A stretch of DNA of 33,922 bases from an archaeon (GCA_021817005.1 JAKAWJ010000020.1:1-33922), one strand, 5' to 3'. Positions 1 through 7,984 are shown, counted from the first letter of the stretch. The notes: generated by a model from the sequence alone, not told the origin. Made by a program: numbers and translations.

Positions 1-111
1 CGACAGCGATAAAGAGCATCAGAATCTGGCGTCAACTGTTAGATATATACTGTTTGGCCGCGAACCCTAAAAGATGCCTGGCCCCCGCGGGTCGCAAAGA
101 GCAACCAGAAC

Positions 112-1098
112 CTAATTCGCAGAGTCCGCAGTGACTAGAACCTTGATGGCGTTACCAGTTGCAGCTGCTTTTATCGCGAGTGCCGTGTCTTCCAAACGGA
201 ATCTCTCGCTAATCAACTTCTCAACGCGAAGCGCGTCACCCCCGTTCATCGACCTGATGGCTTCCGCAACGTCTGCATCATCTGCACCGTACGACGTAAT
301 TATGGATATTTCATTGTTGAGAAGTTCGGCGGTTTCAATGTCAAGATGATTCCCCTTGTAGGGGACGCCGAAGATACAAACCCTGCCCCCCCTTCGCACG
401 CTGCGGAAGCCGGCGGATATTGCGGAAGGATGTCCCGAGGCCACGATTACTAGGTCATAATCCTTTGCCCCGTCATCACTCTTAAAGCCCAGGGATCTGG
501 CGTAACCCGCTCTGAGTTCACTCACATCCTTAATTGATACTTCGGTGTACCCCCTTTTCCTAAGTAAAATAGCGTGCAGCAAACCCATGGGGCCGGCTCC
601 CACGACGAGAACGTGACTGTCAGTCGCCGGGTCGCACTTCCTTAGGCTTCGAACAACACAAGCTAGAGGCTCGATAAATGAACCGGCGTCATAGCTAAGT
701 GAATCAGGGATTTTTACGACCCCACCGTGCTTAACGTTCCATTTTGGCACCCGGAAGAACTCGGAGAAACCTCCCGGCTCAAGGTTATACCTTCGATAAC
801 TTTCGCACATGGTGGTGCTGCCATGCCTGCAGAGCCAACACGAATAGCATGGCACATGATGGTGGGGAAATACCCGATCGCCCGGCTTGAACTGTGGGGT
901 CCTTGATTCTACCACTTCACCCACAGCTTCGTGCCCAATTACGGGTGCGGAGGCGGTATAATGTCCCGCAACCTTCTCGATATCAGTTCCGCATACTCCG
1001 CATGCTTTCATCATAACTAGTATTTCGCCCTCGGCGAGTTCTGGTTTGGTACACTCAACAATCTCGACCGTCCCACCAGCAATTGATGCTGTGAGCAT
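112..1098 (-). CDS. Zinc-dependent medium-chain alcohol/polyol dehydrogenase
   Basis: A 328-residue MDR-superfamily oxidoreductase that should oxidise an alcohol or polyol with NAD(P). The GroES-like half carries the catalytic zinc set: Cys36 in GVCGTD, His56-Glu57 in GHE, and Glu143 in EPLAC. Four cysteines at 84, 87, 90 and 98 form the structural-zinc lobe. The Rossmann half has GAGPMG at about 167-172. The architecture is closest to sorbitol/threonine dehydrogenases, but the substrate cannot be read from sequence. It starts at ATG and is divergent from the dienelactone-hydrolase-like gene, with 98 bases between the two starts. A TATA-like element on the minus strand lies at about 1129-1137. 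The family call is firm; the substrate is unknown. Confidence 0.88.
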   Translation of the reverse strand: MLTASIAGGTVEIVECTKPELAEGEILVMMKACGVCGTDIEKVAGHYTASAPVIGHEAVGEVVESRTPQFKPGDRVFPHHHVPCYSCWLCRHGSTTMCESYRRYNLEPGGFSEFFRVPKWNVKHGGVVKIPDSLSYDAGSFIEPLACVVRSLRKCDPATDSHVLVVGAGPMGLLHAILLRKRGYTEVSIKDVSELRAGYARSLGFKSDDGAKDYDLVIVASGHPSAISAGFRSVRRGGRVCIFGVPYKGNHLDIETAELLNNEISIITSYGADDADVAEAIRSMNGGDALRVEKLISERFRLEDTALAIKAAATGNAIKVLVTADSAN

Positions 1099-1157
1099 TC
1101 CTGTCGAATTATGCTTGGTGGGTCTTGGAATTTAGCCTTTGGGTAGTATCGGTCGAA

Positions 1158-1165
1158 CTTTAAAA
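1158..1165 (+). promoter_or_regulatory. TATA-like box A upstream of the dienelactone-hydrolase-like gene
   Basis: CTTTAAAA sits about 35 bases before the ATG at 1197, which predicts a transcript start about 10 bases upstream of the coding region. It is called from position and AT content only. Confidence 0.4.
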
Positions 1166-1196
1166 CTCCGCGGGAATCTCACGTTATCGATTTGAT

Positions 1197-1838
1197 ATGA
1201 GGAGCCCGAACCTTAAGGAAGAAGTGGCCAGCATAAACAAAGGAACCTCAAAAACTGGTGTAGTAGTCGTTCATGAGGTATTTGGTCTGGATGATTACGC
1301 AAGGGGGGTTGCGCGCACTTTGGCGAACTCGGGATTCTGGTCTGTTGCGCCGGATTACTTTCGGGGCGAACGACCATCTTCATTAGAAGAGGGAATGAGG
1401 CTGAGGTCTTCGCTCAAAGAGGAGGACGTAGTCAACGCTACGAACCTAGCGGTCCAAGAGTTGCGGAAGCAGATTGGATGCGGAGCGAAGATAGGTTCGC
1501 TTGGATTTTGCATGGGTGGGGGCTTCGGCCTACTTTCCGCCTGCAAGCTCAATCTGGATTTTTGCGTAGACTATTACGGAGCGATGGAAAATGTCGACCT
1601 GCTGGACGGTGGCAAATTCCCGATTTTGCTCATTCTCGGATCTGAAGACCCCAGAGTCACGCCTTGGGCCTACTCCAGCTTTATGCCTGCAGCGACTAAA
1701 TGCAAAAGGCGCGTTGCGGTTGAGCTTTATCCAAACGCAGCCCACGCTTTTCACAGGCCGGGCTGGAATGGTCACAACAAGGAGGCTGCGGACGACGCAT
1801 GGAAGAGAACAATCGACTTTTTATCGGCGCTGAAATAG
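1197..1838 (+). CDS. Dienelactone hydrolase family protein
   Basis: A 213-residue cytoplasmic alpha/beta hydrolase of the dienelactone hydrolase family. The Cys-Asp-His triad is visible: Cys105 in GFCMGG, Asp151 in GSEDPR and His183 in AAHAF. Glu27 in HEVFG matches the glutamate that orients the nucleophile in this family. Length is close to the usual 210-240. Family members hydrolyse enol-lactones or other small esters, and the true substrate here is unknown because no aromatic-degradation genes lie nearby. Its last 40 bases overlap the following acetyltransferase gene, so the two are probably co-transcribed. Confidence 0.85.
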   Translation: MRSPNLKEEVASINKGTSKTGVVVVHEVFGLDDYARGVARTLANSGFWSVAPDYFRGERPSSLEEGMRLRSSLKEEDVVNATNLAVQELRKQIGCGAKIGSLGFCMGGGFGLLSACKLNLDFCVDYYGAMENVDLLDGGKFPILLILGSEDPRVTPWAYSSFMPAATKCKRRVAVELYPNAAHAFHRPGWNGHNKEAADDAWKRTIDFLSALK

Positions 1839-2302
1839 GTAGGTCGAGTCAGTCGTCGCAATCATCCCAAGTACTTGTAAGGGATATGGAAAGGAGAGAC
1901 CTCGGCAAAATAGCTGAGCTTGAGTCAATCTGCTTTGACGATCCGTTCAGCTTACAAACAGTAACAGCTCTTTTTGAAGAGGGCGGCGTTAATCTGGTGC
2001 TTGAGGACCCAACCGGTATACAGGCGTACCTGATGTGTTCTATAAGAGAAGCCACTGGGGAAATCACAACAGTTGCGACCCGTCCCGAGAAGCGCAGACT
2101 TGGCTATGCAAGAGCGCTTTTCAACAATTTGCTCTTGGAGCTGTCGAAGCGAGATATTTCCTGGGTGCGCCTTGAAGTAAGGACAGACAACCTGAATGCG
2201 ATAAGGCTCTACGAGAGTCTGGGATTTCGCAAAATTGGAGTAGCGCGCGCTTACTATGAAGATGGCAAGGACGCGTTCGTGATGAGTATGGCTCGAAGAT
2301 GA
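1799..2302 (+). CDS. GNAT acetyltransferase, RimI-like
   Basis: A 167-residue GNAT-fold protein. The acetyl-CoA pyrophosphate loop reads RRLGYA (about residues 98-103), and the C-terminal half has the RimI-like run LEVRTDNLNAIRLYESLGF followed by YYEDGKDAFVMS. RimI/Ard1-type enzymes acetylate protein N-termini. Archaea normally have one general enzyme of this kind, and this gene is a reasonable candidate. The ATG at 1799 lies inside the preceding gene. No other usable start occurs before the first beta strand, so a 40-base overlap is accepted. The first 24 residues contain a serine/glutamine run, SSQSSQSSQ, that is unlikely to belong to the fold. Confidence 0.8.
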   Translation: MEENNRLFIGAEIGRSSQSSQSSQVLVRDMERRDLGKIAELESICFDDPFSLQTVTALFEEGGVNLVLEDPTGIQAYLMCSIREATGEITTVATRPEKRRLGYARALFNNLLLELSKRDISWVRLEVRTDNLNAIRLYESLGFRKIGVARAYYEDGKDAFVMSMARR

Positions 2303-2312
2303 CTCCGGGATG

Positions 2313-2338
2313 ACCTGTCCGGGTTTTGAGACCCAGGT
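2313..2338 (+). terminator. Imperfect hairpin after the acetyltransferase gene
   Basis: An imperfect inverted repeat (GGGT, six-base loop, ACCC, with ACCT/AGGT flanks) starts 11 bases after the stop codon. There is no strong T-tract, which archaeal terminators usually need, so the terminator role is speculative. Confidence 0.2.
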
Positions 2339-2441
2339 TGGAGTTCAGAATTACAGAGTGAATCAGCGTAGCTCGATACGTGCTTTTGCTGGAGTCCCAC
2401 AATCGCCTGAGTTACGCCAACTCAAGCGCGGGCAACCTAGG

Positions 2442-2449
2442 CTTATTAG
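2442..2449 (+). promoter_or_regulatory. TATA-like element upstream of the fix/etf operon
   Basis: CTTATTAG lies about 50 bases before the TTG start of fixC at 2495 and is the best box-A candidate in the 192-base gap. It predicts a leader of about 25 bases. Confidence 0.35.
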
Positions 2450-2494
2450 TCGGGAAATCTTTTTCCTGCTAGTTCTTCACTTGGTCGAAAGCGA

Positions 2495-3796
2495 TTGTCT
2501 ACGGAGAAGTTCGACGCAATAGTGGTCGGGGCTGGACCTGCGGGAACGGCTGCGGCCCTGACTATGGCGAAAGGGGGGCTCTCGGTCGCCCTTATAGAGC
2601 GCGGCGAGACGCCGGGCGCTAAAAACGTGTTTGGGGGAGTAGTCTACAAATGGCCTTTAGAAGAAATCATCCCCAAGTTTTGGGAAAAGGCCCCCATTGA
2701 AAGGAAGATTATAGACCACAGAATGGTAATACTTGGAAAGGACTCGGGATTTTCAGTATCATACAAGGATGATTATCTAGGGATGGAGACAAGAGGGGGG
2801 TTTACCGCTTTGCGCTCCAAGTTCGATCCTTGGTTCGCCCAGCAAGCTGAAGAGGCCGGAGCTACCCTAGTCACATCCATGCCAGTCTCCGAGGTCATCG
2901 AGGAAGGCGGTCGAGTGGTGGGAATTCGCGCCGGCAGAGGAAAGGAGAACGAGCTCTATGCTCAAGCCATTGTGGCCGCTGATGGAGTTATGTCCACCGT
3001 GCTTCAGAAGGCTGGCATAAGGGGTCCTCCTGCCCCGGAAGACGTTGCGATTGGACTGAAAGAGGTGATTGAATTACCCTCCGAGACTATAGATTCAAGG
3101 TTCAACCTCAAAAGAGGATACGGCGCACGGCTGGATTATCTTGGTTCAGTTGCCAGAGGGAAATCGGGTGGCGGATTTGTTTACACAAACTCTAATACTC
3201 TTAGCGTTGGTATTGCAGTGCTTCTTAGCCATCTTCTTGAACTGCATTGTAAACCATACGAAATATTGGACGAATTCAAGTCCCACCCGGTAGTCGCCCC
3301 CCTGCTGGAGGGCGGGCGTGTGAAGGAGTATCAGGCGCACCTGATACCCGAAGGCGGGCTCCAATCTATTCCGCCGCTTGCTAGTCGTGGTGTCCTGGCA
3401 GTTGGCGACGCGGCAATGCTCTGTTTGTATCCAGAAGGTACTAACATGGCAATGGCATCGGGTGTAATGGCTGGTAAAACAATTTTAGAGAGCAAAAAGG
3501 CTGGAGACTTTTCGATCCAGAGACTCATGCTTTATGAAAGATTGATGAAAGAAAGTTACATCTTTAAGGAGCATTCTAGGAAAAAGAACTACCATAATAT
3601 CCTTACTTCAGGCGACAGATTCAACACAGACTATCCTGATGCGATTACTGAAATCATGCGGAATATACTTGTAGTTGATGGGGTTGACCGCGGATCAAAG
3701 CACGCAGCAGCTAGGAAGGTAATAAGAGACAAAGTTGGCTACGTGAGAGTTCTCCGCGACTTGTATCGCGATATTTGGTCGGCTCTGCCATGGTAA
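2495..3796 (+). CDS. fixC: FixC / ETF-quinone oxidoreductase-like flavoprotein
   Basis: A 433-residue FAD-dependent dehydrogenase of the FixC/EtfC family. The N-terminal dinucleotide-binding motif VGAGPAGTAAA is at residues 11-21, followed by the FixC-type GAKNVFGG segment. The second FAD motif is in GVLAVGDAAMLC, followed by PEGTNMAMASG. FixC receives electrons from the ETF heterodimer and passes them to membrane quinone. The start is TTG, since no ATG precedes the FAD motif. Its stop overlaps the ATG of fixX (ATGGTAA). It is the first gene of a four-gene operon with fixX, etfB and etfA, the set known as FixABCX or EtfABCX. Confidence 0.93.
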   Translation: MSTEKFDAIVVGAGPAGTAAALTMAKGGLSVALIERGETPGAKNVFGGVVYKWPLEEIIPKFWEKAPIERKIIDHRMVILGKDSGFSVSYKDDYLGMETRGGFTALRSKFDPWFAQQAEEAGATLVTSMPVSEVIEEGGRVVGIRAGRGKENELYAQAIVAADGVMSTVLQKAGIRGPPAPEDVAIGLKEVIELPSETIDSRFNLKRGYGARLDYLGSVARGKSGGGFVYTNSNTLSVGIAVLLSHLLELHCKPYEILDEFKSHPVVAPLLEGGRVKEYQAHLIPEGGLQSIPPLASRGVLAVGDAAMLCLYPEGTNMAMASGVMAGKTILESKKAGDFSIQRLMLYERLMKESYIFKEHSRKKNYHNILTSGDRFNTDYPDAITEIMRNILVVDGVDRGSKHAAARKVIRDKVGYVRVLRDLYRDIWSALPW

Positions 3797-4083
3797 ACCC
3801 TCCGTCAAGGAAGATTGATGAGCGCCTCTATGTAAATCGCTATAATGTACATTCCGAAAATCACCTTCATGTTGACCAGTCCAAATGTCAGGAGTGCAGG
3901 GACAAACCCTGCACTTTCTCGTGTCCTGTCGATGACTATGTCTGGGACCCTGAACTCAAGCGTCTTACTGTGTTTTACGAGGGCTGTGTCGAATGCGGAG
4001 CTTGCGTAGTGGTGTGCCCCTACCACAAGATAGCCTTGGATTACCCGCCTGCTGGCAGAGGTGTGAATTTCAGATTTGGTTAG
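3790..4083 (+). CDS. fixX: FixX ferredoxin-like iron-sulfur protein
   Basis: A 97-residue ferredoxin-like partner of FixC. It has eight cysteines in two groups: C33, C36, C41, C45 (C-x2-C-x4-C-x3-CP) and C66, C69, C72, C76 (C-x2-C-x2-C-x3-CP). The second group is a clear [4Fe-4S] motif. I chose the ATG at 3790, which overlaps the fixC stop in ATGGTAA. A TTG at 3775 would add five residues and lengthen the overlap. The 3' end overlaps the TTG start of etfB by eight bases. Together with FixC it should form the quinone-reducing module. Confidence 0.92.
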   Translation: MVNPPSRKIDERLYVNRYNVHSENHLHVDQSKCQECRDKPCTFSCPVDDYVWDPELKRLTVFYEGCVECGACVVVCPYHKIALDYPPAGRGVNFRFG

Positions 4084-4894
4084 TGGAGCGAGCGTTGGCC
4101 TGAACATTCTGCTTGCGGTGAAGCAGGTTCCCGATGTATCTGAACTCAGATTGGACCCCGTGACTCATTCGCTTTTGAGAGAGGGCGTACCGAGCGTGCT
4201 CAATCCCTACGACCGTTATGCGTTGGAAGCTGGTCTCCGTCTGAAGGAAATTCATGGAGGCAGATTAACAGTCGTGAGTATGGGTCCCCCTCAGGCGAGA
4301 AAGGCTCTTCAGGAGAGTTTGGCACTAGGAGCAGACGAGGCTGTGCTTCTTACTGACCGGGCTTTCGCAGCAGCAGATACTTGGGCAACTGCATATACTC
4401 TCTCAGTCTTTGCCAAAACTTTACCTTTTAATATGGTCCTTACAGGACTGAAAGCGATCGACGGAGAAACAAGCCAGGTTGGCGCCGAGCTCGCGGAGTT
4501 CCTTGACATTCCGCATGCTTCCTACGTTCGAAAGATCGACCTTAGGGAGGACATGCAAGGAGTGACCATAGAGCGCCAGCTTGAAAACGGCTACGATGTC
4601 TGGGAGCTTCCCCTCCCGTGTCTGCTAATGGTGGCCAAGGAGTTTGGTCAACCACGGCTTGCAACTCTTCAGGGTTACATTCGGGCAAAGAGGCAGAAGA
4701 TACGCATACTTACTGCCCATGACTTGGAGGCACTGGGGGCTAATTCCGCGAATTTCGGTCTAAAGGGTTCTCCGACATTCATACCCAAGGTCTCGCCACC
4801 ACCCGCCAAGCCGCCCGGAACAATATGGAGTGGTGACCCCAAGGACTCTGTAAGGAAGCTCGTGGACGCGCTCTCAAGGGAGGGATTCGTCTAG
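4076..4894 (+). CDS. etfB: Electron transfer flavoprotein beta subunit (FixA/EtfB)
   Basis: A 272-residue ETF beta subunit. The N-terminal strand is NILLAVKQVPD. It is followed by LLREGVPSVLNPYDRYALE, the SMGPPQA loop, GADEAVLLTDRAFAAADT and the AMP/FAD-loop segment KAIDGETSQVG, all typical of the FixA/bifurcating-type EtfB group. In that group the beta subunit binds NADH and the bifurcating flavin, so bifurcation is plausible here but is inferred from family resemblance. The start is TTG at 4076, eight bases inside fixX. A proline-rich tail (about residues 235-250) extends beyond the common core. Confidence 0.92.
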   Translation: MVSGASVGLNILLAVKQVPDVSELRLDPVTHSLLREGVPSVLNPYDRYALEAGLRLKEIHGGRLTVVSMGPPQARKALQESLALGADEAVLLTDRAFAAADTWATAYTLSVFAKTLPFNMVLTGLKAIDGETSQVGAELAEFLDIPHASYVRKIDLREDMQGVTIERQLENGYDVWELPLPCLLMVAKEFGQPRLATLQGYIRAKRQKIRILTAHDLEALGANSANFGLKGSPTFIPKVSPPPAKPPGTIWSGDPKDSVRKLVDALSREGFV

Positions 4895-6003
4895 TGTCCG
4901 CGCAAAGCCAGTTTGGTGTTGTTACAGATTCAGAGACTCTGCGCCGTCTCGCGGAATACAAGGGTATTTGGACCTATGCCGAAGTCGAGAGCGGACAACT
5001 AACCGAAGTCAGCCTGGAGCTCTTGACAGGTGCGCGTTCAATTGCCAAAAAGACAGGTGAGCAAGTAGCTTCAGTGCTGGTGGGTCAAGAGGTGGAGCGG
5101 TTCGTAGCGGAGTTATCGGCCTTTGGCGCTGACAAGGTCTTCGTGATCCAGGACCCCCGGCTGCGATCTTATGCTTCTGATTCGTATACCGAGGCAGTTG
5201 CGCAGCTCACGAGGGAAAAAAAGCCCTCGGTCTTCCTCTTTGGAGCTAACAGAAACGCGAGAGATTTGGCTTCCCGGCTTGCGGGCAGGTTGAACACCGG
5301 CCTTGCAGCTGACTGTATTAAACTTGAGGTGAACGAGCGTGGCCAGCTCGAGCAGATAAGACCGGATTTCGGAGGTAAGGAGCTTTCGGTTGTGCTCGCC
5401 CCGAGGCACAGACCCCAGATGACAACAATACGTCCGGGCTCTTACCGAAAGCAGGAGCCAGACTACAGCAGAGTCTCTTCATCCGAGTACTTTGTCCCCA
5501 AGCTTTCAGAAAATCACTGTAGGATCAAAGTTCTGAAGAACGTGCGCCAGCCCATAGATCCGAGCGAAGACATCGAAAAGGCCACAGTGCTTGTGTCTGG
5601 AGGAATGGGCCTCCGTAGCAAGGAGAATTTTGAGCTATTACGTAGACTTGCCGGGTTGTTCGGTAATGCTTCTGTGGCAGGAACCCGTTCAGTATGCGAG
5701 AAAGGCTGGTTGCCCTCAAGTGTGCAGGTGGGGCAAAGCGGGAAGACTGTGTCGCCCAAACTCTATTTTGCCGTAGGCCTGTCAGGAGCGATACAGCATC
5801 TTGTAGGAATGCAGAACTCAGAGATAGTGGTGGCCATAAATTCGGATGCTGAGGCCCAAATTTTCAAAGTTTGCACTTATGGAATAGTCGGCGATTTATT
5901 CCAGGTAGTGCCACTTCTGATTGATGAGATTAAGAAGGTAAGGGTCGAGCGGAAGCTGATGCGTGAGACGGTTACGGTTGGAACACCAGCGGGGGACCCG
6001 TAG
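4894..6003 (+). CDS. etfA: Electron transfer flavoprotein alpha subunit (FixB/EtfA)
   Basis: A 369-residue ETF alpha subunit. The N-terminal domain begins YKGIWTYAEVESG. The linker has RPDFGGKELS and RPQMTTIRPG. The C-terminal FAD domain has QVGQSGKTVSPKLY, GLSGAIQHL, VVAINSDAEAQIF and YGIVGDLFQVVP. The flavin-contacting arginine is kept in GTRSV. The loop usually written SGGRG reads SGGMG. No extra ferredoxin domain is present at the N-terminus. The GTG start overlaps the etfB stop (TAGTG), giving translational coupling. It ends the fix/etf operon. Confidence 0.92.
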   Translation: MSAQSQFGVVTDSETLRRLAEYKGIWTYAEVESGQLTEVSLELLTGARSIAKKTGEQVASVLVGQEVERFVAELSAFGADKVFVIQDPRLRSYASDSYTEAVAQLTREKKPSVFLFGANRNARDLASRLAGRLNTGLAADCIKLEVNERGQLEQIRPDFGGKELSVVLAPRHRPQMTTIRPGSYRKQEPDYSRVSSSEYFVPKLSENHCRIKVLKNVRQPIDPSEDIEKATVLVSGGMGLRSKENFELLRRLAGLFGNASVAGTRSVCEKGWLPSSVQVGQSGKTVSPKLYFAVGLSGAIQHLVGMQNSEIVVAINSDAEAQIFKVCTYGIVGDLFQVVPLLIDEIKKVRVERKLMRETVTVGTPAGDP

Positions 6004-6063
6004 GCTCTGGAGCAAATAATCATTTAACGCGATCCTCTCGCCCAATTTCGGGCTACTCTTCCC

Positions 6064-6072
6064 TTTATATTA
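6064..6072 (+). promoter_or_regulatory. Box A of the winged-helix gene, probably leaderless
   Basis: TTTATATTA is centred 26 bases before the ATG at 6094. This is the expected distance to an archaeal transcription start, so the message would begin at or next to the start codon. Confidence 0.55.
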
Positions 6073-6093
6073 CACAGATAAGGATTTCAGGGT

Positions 6094-6690
6094 ATGGGCC
6101 AGCGTCTCGTTACCGCAGGTGGCGGGATGACCGATCAGCTGAGAGGTTCGGACCGAACCGTTCTGGGTGCGATCGAGAAATCGGGGGTCGGGATGACCTT
6201 TCAGGCTTTGAGGCGGGCTACAGGTCTTCACCAGGAGTCGCTTGCTCGCAGCTTAAAGCGGCTAGAAGAGATTGGTGCTGTAGAAAGACGAGAAGATCAC
6301 TACTTTGCGAGCCGAAGTCGCACCGGCCAAGCAAAGTCCGGAGGTGGCTGGTACGCGATTGTTGAGGGCGTGTTACCGTATGGGTTTGATAAATCGATTA
6401 TTATTAGAGATTTGAGGGGCAGATGGTTCAAGAATTTGCGATGGTATGGCGCAGATGCTGTGCTGAGCAAATTGGTCTGGACGAATTTGGGAGGCTCTGT
6501 CAAGATTGCGCTCTCGTTCAAGGATAACGACGTCATGGTCAGCACCGATGCCGCAACGCTCGAGAAGGTGGCCGAGGCAATCCTGATGGCCTACCAACTA
6601 TTCGCCCGCGTATCTGAGATTTGCTCCTCGGCGAGCCCACTTGCTGCGGAGAAAGAAGAACTGACTGTGACCAACCGCGTCCACGACTAG
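6094..6690 (+). CDS. Winged-helix protein with an uncharacterised C-terminal domain
   Basis: A 198-residue protein. Residues about 20-75 form a winged helix-turn-helix: GVGMTFQALRRATGLHQESL looks like the helix pair and RLEEIGAVERRED the wing, similar to MarR/ArsR-like archaeal regulators. Residues about 85-175 form a mixed strand/helix domain that I do not recognise. There are no metal-binding cysteines. The ATG at 6094 is supported by a well-placed TATA box; an internal ATG at residue 12 is the alternative. It lies between the ETF operon and the proteasome genes, but each flank has its own promoter, so no target can be inferred. Confidence 0.65.
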   Translation: MGQRLVTAGGGMTDQLRGSDRTVLGAIEKSGVGMTFQALRRATGLHQESLARSLKRLEEIGAVERREDHYFASRSRTGQAKSGGGWYAIVEGVLPYGFDKSIIIRDLRGRWFKNLRWYGADAVLSKLVWTNLGGSVKIALSFKDNDVMVSTDAATLEKVAEAILMAYQLFARVSEICSSASPLAAEKEELTVTNRVHD

Positions 6691-6693
6691 TCG

Positions 6694-6699
6694 TTATAT
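6694..6699 (+). promoter_or_regulatory. Box A of the proteasome operon
   Basis: TTATAT is centred 27 bases before the ATG at 6724, consistent with a leaderless beta-alpha message. It begins right after the stop codon of the preceding gene. Confidence 0.55.
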
Positions 6700-6723
6700 G
6701 CAGAACTGCGGTAGTAAGTTGTT

Positions 6724-7287
6724 ATGACTACGGTAGTTGGTATAAAGACGCAGGGGGGAGTCGTGCTCGCGTCAGACAAGAGAGCGAGCAAGGGCTTCTT
6801 CATTGCATCAAAGGAAGCCCAGAAAATCTTCAAAATTGACGAATTCACGGCTTCGGCAATTGCGGGGCAAGTCTCGGATGCTGAGTATCTTGTCCACTTG
6901 GTGCAGGCCCAGAGAAGACTGATTGAATTGGAGCGGGGCTACAAGCCGTCAGTATTCGAAACTACGAGGTTGATCGCAAACTCTGCCTACTCCGGACTGC
7001 GAAACTACGCTCCTTTTCTTGCGGAATTTATTGTAGCCGGTATAGACACTGAGCCAAGGCTCTACTCTACAGATGTGAGCGGCGCAATATCACCCGAAAC
7101 TTTCGTCTCGAACGGCTCTGGTTCTCCGATTGCGTATGGAGTTCTAGAATCTACGTATAAGGATACAATGGACATCAAGCAGGCCGAGGCAGTAGCGAGA
7201 GAAGCGGTCAAGGCCGCGATGCAAAGGGATCCAGGTTCTGGAGACGGGCTCGAAGTGCTGGTTATCGCTGCGGGAGGCAGCCGCTAG
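6724..7287 (+). CDS. psmB: 20S proteasome beta subunit (catalytic)
   Basis: A 187-residue catalytic beta subunit of the 20S core particle. Counting the threonine after the initiator Met as Thr1, Asp17 and Lys33 fall exactly where the family has them (Thr1 TTVVG, Asp17 in ASDKR, Lys33 in AQKIF). The later catalytic-support residues are also present in GSGSPIAYG and RDPGSGDG. There is no propeptide beyond Met, so Met removal alone would expose Thr1. Many archaeal beta subunits carry a short propeptide instead. The stop overlaps the GTG of the alpha gene (TAGTG), giving a coupled beta-alpha pair. Confidence 0.95.
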   Translation: MTTVVGIKTQGGVVLASDKRASKGFFIASKEAQKIFKIDEFTASAIAGQVSDAEYLVHLVQAQRRLIELERGYKPSVFETTRLIANSAYSGLRNYAPFLAEFIVAGIDTEPRLYSTDVSGAISPETFVSNGSGSPIAYGVLESTYKDTMDIKQAEAVAREAVKAAMQRDPGSGDGLEVLVIAAGGSR

Positions 7288-7943
7288 TGTCAACCGGCCA
7301 GGAACGCTATCAGCCGTTCTTCTACGGCCCTGAGGGCAGACTGATTCAGGTTGAATATGCCCAAGAAGCGGTCGGAAAGGGTTCTACGACAGTTGGCATT
7401 AGAACGGACAATTTCTCGCTAATTGGCAGTCACGTGAGGCCGCCGAGAGAGCTAGTCGACCCCTATGATAAAATATTCGAAATAGATGAACATGTGGGCG
7501 CAACCGGAAGCGGTTACATCAGTGATATGCTAAGATTGATTGACGAGCTAAGAATTGAGAGTCAGCAGTACAGGCTCACCATGGGAACCCCAATCGACAT
7601 GTTCACGCTTGCAAAGAGACTCGGTCAGTATATTCACGAATATACTCTCTACTCCGTGCGCCTGCCTGCCTCGTCAATCATACTGGCTGGAGCCGACAAG
7701 CGGGGTACTCACCTGTATCAGGTCGACCCTTCGGGGACTTTCCTGAGAGGTTCAGCTTTTGCAGTTGGCAGGAACAGCGACAAGGCACTGGAGCTCATAA
7801 TCAAAGGCTACACCAGAGACCTTACTGTAGACAAAGCAAAGGATCTGGTTTCGTCGACCATTGAAGCTGCGGTGAATGAGAAACCGCTCTTGCAGTTCGG
7901 GGTTGTGGAGTCGCAGACAGGCAAGTTCAAGAGGGAAGTATAA
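7287..7943 (+). CDS. psmA: 20S proteasome alpha subunit, altered N-terminal gate
   Basis: A 218-residue alpha subunit, shorter than the usual 230-260. The H0-helix signature is intact: GPEGRLIQVEYAQEAV, then GSTTVGI. A lysine sits at the position used for docking ATPase C-termini (YDKIFEID). The gate segment before it is unusual. Alpha subunits normally read YDR followed by about six residues to SPDGR. Here YQP is followed by a spacer two residues shorter, so the gate Asp and Arg are missing. The GTG start overlaps the beta stop. A T-rich stretch after the stop (7958-7964) may end transcription. Confidence 0.92.
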   Translation: MSTGQERYQPFFYGPEGRLIQVEYAQEAVGKGSTTVGIRTDNFSLIGSHVRPPRELVDPYDKIFEIDEHVGATGSGYISDMLRLIDELRIESQQYRLTMGTPIDMFTLAKRLGQYIHEYTLYSVRLPASSIILAGADKRGTHLYQVDPSGTFLRGSAFAVGRNSDKALELIIKGYTRDLTVDKAKDLVSSTIEAAVNEKPLLQFGVVESQTGKFKREV

Positions 7944-7957
7944 ACCCCCTCTCTAAT

Positions 7958-7964
7958 CTTTTTC
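7958..7964 (+). terminator. T-tract after the proteasome operon
   Basis: CTTTTTC follows the alpha stop codon by 15 bases. Archaeal RNA polymerase often terminates at short T-runs. The assignment rests on position and composition only. Confidence 0.35.
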
Positions 7965-7984
7965 CAAATCGGCTCCTGGCAATC

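Noticed and set aside
1-111. AT-rich GATATATAC near 42-50 as a promoter
   Set aside because: No gene starts downstream on either strand within reach, and the window edge prevents judging what it might serve.
2310-2522. 70-codon plus-strand frame between the acetyltransferase and fixC
   Set aside because: No family resemblance, overlaps fixC out of frame, and composition looks like random reading of an intergenic region.
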